Source: an uncultured Oscillospiraceae bacterium
GTDB lineage: Bacteria; Bacillota_A; Clostridia; Oscillospirales; Oscillospiraceae
Assembly: GCA_944387755.1 (NCBI GenBank)
Contig: CALXGC010000092.1
Location: 1-10,988 of the forward strand
Length of the DNA: 10,988 bases
Reading direction: 5' to 3'
Under the pieces are notes generated by a model that was not told the DNA's origin, ran no database searches, and saw only the letters and a list, made by a program, of their open reading frames with translations. Of the stretch, positions 6,395 through 10,988 are shown one piece after another. The translations under genes and the position numbers were made by a program. Positions within the stretch are counted from its first letter, which is position 1. The number at the start of each line of letters is the position of its first letter.

Positions 6395-6496
6395 GTACTC
6401 ACAAGAGCAAGTGATACTCCCATTTCTCCCTCTCCTTTACAACACACACAGGCAGAAGGCCCCGGCGTATGCCGGGGCCTTCTGCCTGTCTTTTTT
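6395..6496 (+). ncRNA. Candidate trans-acting small RNA (csRNA-like)
   Basis: A transcript of about 102 nt is predicted from the -10 box at 6383-6388 to the terminator. Its first base (6395) begins a 5' stem-loop: GTA/TAC and TCAC/GTGA with one bulged C, closing an 8-nt loop (6395-6402 with 6411-6417). A single-stranded CU-rich stretch (6418-6447) contains CATTTCTCCCTCTCCTTT (6421-6438), the exact complement of an SD site, an 8-nt gap and an ATG. A 19-bp terminator hairpin closes it. Two stem-loops around an SD- and AUG-complementary segment is the hallmark of streptococcal CiaR-dependent csRNAs. No plus-strand open frame with a ribosome site is present. Existence and regulation are inferred from sequence alone. 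Confidence 0.6.
6448..6496 (+). terminator. Strong intrinsic terminator on the plus strand
   Basis: A perfect 19-bp stem (6448-6466 with 6471-6489) with a GTAT loop is followed by C and six T. The T-tract is on the plus strand only; on the minus strand the hairpin is followed by a mixed G/T tract (about TGTGTGTTGT). It therefore points to a plus-strand transcript ending here, although it may also weakly end the aro operon, whose last stop is 24 nt away. Confidence 0.88.
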
Positions 6497-6513
6497 GCAC
6501 AGGGCGCCCCCTG

Positions 6514-6951
6514 TCAGTTTCCGCCGTGGGTCCGCTTCAGATAGGCGATGGCCTGGCGGTAGCCCTCGAAGCCCAGGCCGGTGAAGGACTTCTCACAGGC
6601 CATCCCCGCGTAGGAGAGATGGCGGAAGGCCTCCCGGCTGTTTACGTCGGACAGGTGGACCTCCACGGCGGGGAGGTCCACGGCCTTCAGGGCGTCCAGA
6701 ATGGCCACGCTGGTGTGGGTATAGGCGGCGGGGTTGATGACGATGCCGTCCATCCTGCCATAGGCCCACTGGATTTTATCCACCAGGTCCCCCTCGTGGT
6801 TGGACTGGAAGAGCTCCGCCTCCACGCCGTACTCCTCCGCGGCGGAGCGGACGAAGTTCTCCAAATCGGCGTAGGTCTGCCGGCCGTAGATGTCCGGCTC
6901 CCGGATGCCCAAAAAATTCAGATTGGGGCCGTTTAAGACCAAAATTTTCAC
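6514..6951 (-). CDS. aroQ: 3-dehydroquinate dehydratase, type II
   Basis: This 145-residue enzyme converts 3-dehydroquinate to 3-dehydroshikimate, step three of the shikimate pathway; type II enzymes form dodecamers in the cytoplasm. Family motifs are complete: NGPNLNFLGIREPDIYG with Asn10, Arg17 and catalytic Tyr22; FQSNHEGDLVDKI; INPAAYTHTS with Asn73; and EVHLSD with His99, followed by SREAFRH with Arg106. The start codon is GTG at 6951, overlapping the stop of the aroE-aroK gene by 4 nt (GTGA), behind GGAGG (6960-6964). It is the last gene of the aromatic operon and is probably translationally coupled to the gene before it. Note that the symbol aroQ is also used for a class of chorismate mutases. 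Confidence 0.96.
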   Translation of the reverse strand: MKILVLNGPNLNFLGIREPDIYGRQTYADLENFVRSAAEEYGVEAELFQSNHEGDLVDKIQWAYGRMDGIVINPAAYTHTSVAILDALKAVDLPAVEVHLSDVNSREAFRHLSYAGMACEKSFTGLGFEGYRQAIAYLKRTHGGN

Positions 6952-8186
6952 AGCGATAACCTCCGAATGATCTCCAGGGCGGTCTCCTCCGGGGTCCCGC
7001 GGTTGTCCGCCGTCAGGTCCGCCAGCTGCTCATACAGGGGGGCGCGGCGGCGGTAGAGGGCCTCCAGGGAGTTGATCTGGGACAGGGGCCGGCCGCCGGT
7101 GGGCAGCAGGGACAGCTCCCGCCGCAGATAGACCACCGTGGAATTCTGCCGCATGGGGTCCCAGTTCTCCCGCCGGGTGACAATGCCGCCGCCGCAGGCG
7201 ATGACCCGACCGGACTGCCTGGAAACGCCGCACAGCACCCGGTGCTCCCTGGCCCGGAAGCCCGCCTCCCCCTCCAGGGCGAAGAGCTCCGGAATGGAGC
7301 GGCCGGCCTCCTCCTCAATGCGCTGGTCCAGATCCTCCAGGGGGCGGTTCAGCTTCCGGGCCAGCGCCCGGCCCACGGTGGTCTTGCCGCAGCCGGGCAT
7401 TCCGATGAGCAGGATATTTTTGGTCTGCTTTTCGATGCCGGCTGTAATCTCCGCCACCCGCTCCGCCGGGATTTTTTGTCCCAGGAAGCGCTCCGCCGCC
7501 GCCCTGGCCTGGGCCACCAGCATACCCAGGCCGTTGGCGCAGGGTATTCCCAGCCGCTCCGCGTCCAGCAGAAGCTGGGTTTTGGCGGGGTTATACACCA
7601 CGTCGAACACCCCCCGGCAGCAGGGGAACTGCTCCAGATTCACCGGAGAGACGCCGGTATTGGGGTACATCCCCACCGGGGTGGCGTTGACGATGAGCTC
7701 CGCGTCCCGGTGCCGGTCCAGGTTGCCGTAGTTGTCCGGCCCGGAGCGGGAGATCACCACCGCGCCGCCCACTCCCAGGTCGGCCAGCACCGCCCGCACG
7801 GTGAGGGAGGCCCCGCCGCTGCCCAGCACCAGGGCCTTTCTGCCTCTGACCTGGGCCCCCGCGGACTGGAGCAGGTACAAAAATCCGTCGTAATCGGTGT
7901 TGTCCCCGTACAGGGAGCCGTCCGGCCTCTTGACGATGGTGTTCACACTGCCGATGCGCTCCGCGGCCGGAGAGAGGGCCTGACAGTAGGGAATCACCGT
8001 CTTCTTATAGGGCATGGTGACGTTCAGCCCCCGGAACGCCTTTTTTTGGAGAAAGGGGCCCACCTCCTCCGGGGCAAGCTCCACCGTGCGGTAGTCATAG
8101 TCCCCAAGCTGCCGGTGGATGGCGGGGGAAAAGCTGTGGCCCAGGCGCTCCCCCATCACGCCGTACTCCACGTGCGCCGGAATCAT
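6948..8186 (-). CDS. aroE/aroK: Bifunctional shikimate dehydrogenase-shikimate kinase fusion
   Basis: This 412-residue protein joins two consecutive shikimate-pathway steps. Residues 1-252 are AroE (NADPH-dependent reduction of 3-dehydroshikimate): SFSP with Ser18 and Ser20, NVTMPYK with Lys61, Asn82, GDNTD with Asp98, nucleotide loop GSGGAS (122-127), and NATPVGM (167-173). Residues 255-412 are AroK (ATP-dependent phosphorylation of shikimate): P-loop GMPGCGKTT (262-270), Asp285 and Asp287, Arg311 in FRARE, the CGGG loop (331-334), and lid residue Arg366 in GRPL. Both sites look intact. The linker is very short. ATG at 8186 lies 1 nt after the pheA stop, with GAGGTGATC as the ribosome site. 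AroE has no regulatory extra domain. Confidence 0.96.
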   Translation of the reverse strand: MIPAHVEYGVMGERLGHSFSPAIHRQLGDYDYRTVELAPEEVGPFLQKKAFRGLNVTMPYKKTVIPYCQALSPAAERIGSVNTIVKRPDGSLYGDNTDYDGFLYLLQSAGAQVRGRKALVLGSGGASLTVRAVLADLGVGGAVVISRSGPDNYGNLDRHRDAELIVNATPVGMYPNTGVSPVNLEQFPCCRGVFDVVYNPAKTQLLLDAERLGIPCANGLGMLVAQARAAAERFLGQKIPAERVAEITAGIEKQTKNILLIGMPGCGKTTVGRALARKLNRPLEDLDQRIEEEAGRSIPELFALEGEAGFRAREHRVLCGVSRQSGRVIACGGGIVTRRENWDPMRQNSTVVYLRRELSLLPTGGRPLSQINSLEALYRRRAPLYEQLADLTADNRGTPEETALEIIRRLSL

Positions 8187-8187
8187 A

Positions 8188-9339
8188 TCAGCAGATCACC
8201 TCGTTATAGGTCCCCAGATAGCGGAACTGCTCGCTCTCCTCCTCCAGGTCCCGGAAGAGCCGCTCCATCTCCGGGGCGTAGACGGAGCACTCCAAATCGA
8301 AATAGAACATGAACTCAAACTCCCGGTCGGGGAGGGGGCGGCTCTCCAGCTTCCGCAGGTTGATGCCCAAAGCGTAGAACTTGGAGAGCACGTTATAAAG
8401 GGAGCCGGGCTTGTGGGGCAGGGTCATCATCAGCGACGTGCGGTCCGCGCCGGGGTAGATCTCCGGGTTCTTGGAGATGCAGATGAAGCGGGTGTAGTTG
8501 TTGTCCTGGTCCTGGACGTTGGTCTTCAGCAGGTTCAGGCCGTACTCCTCCCCGCAGAACCGGGAGGACAGGGCGGCCGCATCGGCGCGGTCCGACTGGG
8601 CCACCATCCGGGCGGCGATGGCGGTGTTCTCCACCACCGTCACCTTCACGTCCTTCAGGCCGGCCAGGAAGCCGGCGCACTGGCTGATGGCCTGCTCGTG
8701 GGAGAAGATCTCCCGGACGTCCTCCAGCTTGACGCCGTGCTTGGCCAGAAGGTTATGGCTCACCTTCAGCCGGGCGGCGCGGACGATGGAGAAGTTGTGC
8801 CGGGTCATCAGGTCATAGATGGCGTTGACCGAACCGGCGGTGCTGTTCTCGATGGGCAGAATACCGTACTGGCACATGCCGGTCTCCACCGCCTTGAACA
8901 CCTGCTCAAAATTGTTGAAGTAGAAAATGGAGGGGGACTTGAAAATGCTGTCGCAGGCAATCTGGGAGTAGGCCCCCTCAATGCCCTGGCAGGCCACCAC
9001 AGCCCGCTGGGGGAACAGCTCCGGCGTGGCGTTCAGGGCCTTCCGGATGGTCTCGTACACCTGGGACTTGGCCCCGCCGCACTGGTTCTGATAGGAGCGG
9101 CCCGCGGCCAGGATGGAGCGGAACACCGACTCGGTGTAGTCGGCCAGCTCCTCTCCGGCCCGCTCCCCCACCTTGGCCAGCAGGGCCCGCTCCCGGCCCG
9201 CGTCCAGGGTGGGCAGGCCGTGCTCCTTCTTATAGGCGGCGATGTCTCTGGACACCTTCATGCGCGCCTTAAACAGGTCCACCAACTGGGCGTCAATGGA
9301 ATCAATTTTTCCCCGAAGTTCCTTCAAATCCTGACTCAT
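8188..9339 (-). CDS. pheA: Bifunctional chorismate mutase-prephenate dehydratase (P-protein)
   Basis: This 383-residue protein turns chorismate into prephenate and then phenylpyruvate, the phenylalanine branch. An AroQ-class chorismate mutase domain covers about 1-88 (Arg9, Arg26, Lys37/38, Arg49-Glu50, Gln84). Prephenate dehydratase follows (about 112-290) with QGIEGAYSQ, PIENSTAGSV and the catalytic Thr-Arg-Phe (283-285). A C-terminal ACT domain (about 300-380) has PGSLYNVL and the ESRP motif (332-335), the known site of phenylalanine feedback control. ATG at 9339 has a perfect AGGAGGA (9347-9353) 7 nt upstream. The gene is separated from aroC by 136 nt holding an inverted-repeat element. 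It lies 1 nt before aroE-aroK. Its length matches P-proteins such as E. coli PheA. Confidence 0.96.
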   Translation of the reverse strand: MSQDLKELRGKIDSIDAQLVDLFKARMKVSRDIAAYKKEHGLPTLDAGRERALLAKVGERAGEELADYTESVFRSILAAGRSYQNQCGGAKSQVYETIRKALNATPELFPQRAVVACQGIEGAYSQIACDSIFKSPSIFYFNNFEQVFKAVETGMCQYGILPIENSTAGSVNAIYDLMTRHNFSIVRAARLKVSHNLLAKHGVKLEDVREIFSHEQAISQCAGFLAGLKDVKVTVVENTAIAARMVAQSDRADAAALSSRFCGEEYGLNLLKTNVQDQDNNYTRFICISKNPEIYPGADRTSLMMTLPHKPGSLYNVLSKFYALGINLRKLESRPLPDREFEFMFYFDLECSVYAPEMERLFRDLEEESEQFRYLGTYNEVIC

Positions 9340-9381
9340 CGGTTGTTCCTCCTAAACAGCTTTTTTGTGTGCGCTGGAGGC

Positions 9382-9457
9382 AGGGGCGGCCTGCGGCCGC
9401 CTGCCTCAGCGCTTGTGAGGCGGTTTTGTTGTTCGCGGGCGGCCGCAGGCCGCCCCT
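9382..9457. repeat. REP/BIME-like inverted repeat between aroC and pheA
   Basis: Two perfect 20-bp arms (9382-9401 and 9438-9457) are inverted around a 36-nt centre. Each arm is itself a 7-bp hairpin (9385-9391/9395-9401 and 9438-9444/9448-9454). The centre holds a third (9403-9408/9416-9421). No T-tract follows on either strand, so it is not a classical terminator. Palindromes beginning GTAGGGGCG are, from memory, common in intergenic regions of related Clostridia. As transcribed RNA it would form a strong structure that could protect or pause the operon message. Confidence 0.75.
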
Positions 9458-9475
9458 ACCCTCCCGGCGGGGGTT

Positions 9476-10570
9476 CTACACCTGGTCCGTGTTCCGGTCC
9501 AGCAGGGCGTCCAGCAGGACCAGGGCGGCGGCAGCCTCCACCACCGGCACCGCCCGCGGGACAATGCAGGGGTCGTGGCGGCCGGTGATTTGCAGCTCCT
9601 CCTCCGTCTGTGTGGACAGGCGGACGGTGCGCTGCTTTTGGGCGATAGACGGGGTGGGCTTGAAGGCGGCCCGGAACAGGATGGGCATTCCGTCCGAAAT
9701 GCCCCCCAGAATACCACCGGCGCGGTTGGTTTTGGTGCGAATCTCCCCATTTTCCACCACAAAGGGGTCGTTGTGCTCCGAGCCCTTCATCCGGGCGGCC
9801 TTAAAGCCGGCGCCGAACTCCACCCCCTTCACCGCGGGGATGGCGAACAGGGCGGCGGCGAGCTGGCTCTCCAGCCCCTGGAACATGGGGCTTCCCAGCC
9901 CCACAGGCGCCCCCTGGACAATGCACTCCACCACGCCGCCCAACGAGTCCCCGTCCTCTCTGGCCTGATAGACGGCGGCGCGCATAGCCTCTCCCGCCTG
10001 CTGGTCCAGCACCGGGAAAGGGGCCGTCCTGACCGCCTCCAGCGTCTCCGGCCGTTCTCCAAGGGGGTCGAAGGGCCGGTCCTCCGTCTGGGCAATGGAG
10101 CGGATGTGGGCGGCGATTTGAACGCCCCGGCGCTCCAGAATCTGGAGGCATATCCCCCCGGCGATACACAGGGGGGCGGTGAGCCGGCCGGAGAAGTGGC
10201 CGCCCCCCGCCGCGTCCTGAAAGCCCCGGTACTTTATCTGGGCGGTGTAGTCGGCGTGGGCGGGGCGGGGCTTGTCCCGCAGCTCCGCGTAGTCCTGGGA
10301 GCGGGTGTTGGTGTTGCGGATGACGGCGGCCAGAGGGGCTCCGCAGGTATATCCCCCCGCCAGGCCGCACAAAATTTCCGGCACATCCCCCTCCTTCCGG
10401 GGGGTGGAGGCGCCGTCCCGGCCGGGGGCCCGGCGCTGGAGAAAGCGCTGGAGCTTGTCCAGGTCCACCGCCTCCCCGGCGGGCAGGCCGTCGATACACA
10501 CCCCGATGGCCGGGGCGTGGGACTGGCCGAAGACGGAGATGTGGATGTGTTTACCCCAGTACGAGGCCAT
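9476..10570 (-). CDS. aroC: Chorismate synthase
   Basis: This 364-residue FMN-dependent enzyme removes phosphate from EPSP (5-enolpyruvylshikimate 3-phosphate) to give chorismate, the branch point for all aromatic amino acids. Recognisable motifs are GQSHAPAIGVCIDGLPAG (15-32), RRAPGR and STPRKEGD (46-62), the NTNTRSQDY segment (86-94), GGGHFSGRLTAPL (122-134) and RHDPCIVPRAVP (331-342). The second and central motifs differ from the enterobacterial GES/DHG and GRSSARET forms and resemble a Clostridia-type subfamily. ATG at 10570 is chosen because GGGAGGG (10578-10584) is 7 nt upstream; an in-frame TTG at 10594 is less likely. The gene starts inside the end of aroA, overlapping it by 20 nt, so the two are probably coupled. 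Confidence 0.95.
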   Translation of the reverse strand: MASYWGKHIHISVFGQSHAPAIGVCIDGLPAGEAVDLDKLQRFLQRRAPGRDGASTPRKEGDVPEILCGLAGGYTCGAPLAAVIRNTNTRSQDYAELRDKPRPAHADYTAQIKYRGFQDAAGGGHFSGRLTAPLCIAGGICLQILERRGVQIAAHIRSIAQTEDRPFDPLGERPETLEAVRTAPFPVLDQQAGEAMRAAVYQAREDGDSLGGVVECIVQGAPVGLGSPMFQGLESQLAAALFAIPAVKGVEFGAGFKAARMKGSEHNDPFVVENGEIRTKTNRAGGILGGISDGMPILFRAAFKPTPSIAQKQRTVRLSTQTEEELQITGRHDPCIVPRAVPVVEAAAALVLLDALLDRNTDQV

Positions 10571-10988
10571 CGGCTTTCCCTCCCAACTGTACAAAGTGAT
10601 TCCAAAACTCCGGATAGGATTTTCTGACGCACTCCGCCCCCAGGAGCTTTGTGGGCCTCTGGGCGTAAGCGGCGCACACGGCGGCCATCATGGCGATGCG
10701 GTGGTCGTTGGCGCAGTCCACCGTCCCGCCGCCGGGGAGCCGCTCCGCTCCGTAAACCGTGAGGCTGTCCGGCCCCTCCTCCGCCCGGCCCCCCAGGGCC
10801 CGGAGGGCGGCGGCCACGGTGGAGAGCCGGTCGCTCTCCTTCATCCGCAGCCGGGCGGCGTGGGAGAACACCGTCTTTCCCACTCGCACGGCGGCCATGG
10901 CCGCCAGGGGGGGGAGCAGGTCGGGACACTGGGACACGTCCAGCTCCGCGTCCCCCGGCCGGGCCAGCGTCCAGTAGTCCAGGGCAAT
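10551..10988 (-). CDS. aroA: EPSP synthase, C-terminal part (cut by the right edge)
   Basis: The last 145 residues of 5-enolpyruvylshikimate-3-phosphate synthase are visible; the gene enters from the right edge in frame. It joins shikimate-3-phosphate with phosphoenolpyruvate to make EPSP, the substrate of AroC encoded next. Diagnostic motifs are DVSQCPDLLPPLA, the LRMKESDR segment with the conserved Lys-Glu-Ser-Asp-Arg, DHRIAMMAAV and SYPEFW. The stop at 10551-10553 lies 20 nt inside aroC in another frame. The full protein is usually about 420-430 residues, so roughly two thirds lies outside. The operon promoter is also outside. Confidence 0.94.
   Translation of the reverse strand: MALDYWTLARPGDAELDVSQCPDLLPPLAAMAAVRVGKTVFSHAARLRMKESDRLSTVAAALRALGGRAEEGPDSLTVYGAERLPGGGTVDCANDHRIAMMAAVCAAYAQRPTKLLGAECVRKSYPEFWNHFVQLGGKADGLVLG

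Noticed and set aside
6358..6423. A 21-codon minus-strand open frame (MGVSLALVSTDLSYPKIKAE...) with a perfect AAAGGAG site 8 nt before its ATG.
   Set aside because: The apparent ribosome site plus ATG is exactly the complement of the CU-rich segment of the candidate small RNA, and the frame overlaps its promoter repeats. No minus-strand promoter is visible for it. A real leader peptide cannot be fully excluded; conservation of codons versus RNA structure would decide.
6448..6489. Hairpin taken only as the terminator of the aro operon.
   Set aside because: The T-tract is on the plus strand; the minus-strand side has a mixed G/T tract. It may act weakly in that direction but fits a plus-strand RNA better.
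9382..9457. Inverted repeat as an insertion sequence end or attenuator.
   Set aside because: No transposase or target duplication is visible. There is no T-tract and no Phe-rich leader peptide near it.
7242..9588. Long plus-strand open frames opposite aroE-aroK and pheA.
   Set aside because: They are mirror frames of GC-rich genes, with low-complexity His/Arg/Gly-rich translations and no ribosome sites or family motifs.
10592..10594. TTG start of chorismate synthase eight codons upstream.
   Set aside because: The ATG at 10570 has a strong SD 7 nt away and gives the family's typical N-terminus.

Overview
The window is GC-rich with a few AT-rich intergenic patches. It has strong Shine-Dalgarno (SD) sites, sigma-A type promoters with 17-bp spacers, and tightly packed operons. 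This suggests a high-GC member of the Firmicutes/Clostridia, most like the Oscillospiraceae (Flavonifractor/Pseudoflavonifractor type). That placement is inferred from style and gene content, not from a marker gene.

Layout, left to right. (1) Positions 1-450 hold no protein gene. They carry three tandem, near-consensus minus-strand promoters, each TTGACA with a 17-bp spacer, followed by a structured leader running off the left edge. They most probably drive an rRNA operon outside the window. (2) metA, plus strand, is a homoserine O-acyltransferase whose Glu111 predicts acetyl-CoA use. It ends in a strong terminator that may also serve the converging operon. (3) A minus-strand stress-type operon follows: OmpR-class response regulator, histidine kinase, HtrA-like membrane-anchored serine protease. 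(4) A minus-strand cation diffusion facilitator has the Asn-Asp-Asp-Asp site associated with Mn2+ export. (5) Positions 6187-6513 hold the exporter's promoter on the minus strand. On the plus strand they hold what looks like an unannotated small RNA. (6) From 6514 to the right edge is a minus-strand shikimate/phenylalanine operon, transcribed right to left: aroA (partial), aroC, pheA, an aroE-aroK fusion, and aroQ (type II dehydroquinase). Coupled or overlapping junctions join aroA-aroC, pheA-aroEK and aroEK-aroQ. A 20-bp inverted-repeat element sits between aroC and pheA.

The most interesting unit links regions 3 and 5. The promoter before the response regulator and the promoter of the small RNA share an architecture: 11-bp-spaced direct repeats ending exactly 20 nt before a -10 box, with no recognisable -35. 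The small RNA would have a 5' stem-loop starting at the predicted first base. A single-stranded CU-rich stretch follows, complementary to an SD site plus AUG, and then a 19-bp terminator hairpin. A two-component system, an HtrA protease and an RNA of this form resemble the streptococcal CiaRH/HtrA/csRNA regulon, here in a Clostridia-like genome. The resemblance is by architecture; no homology search could be run.
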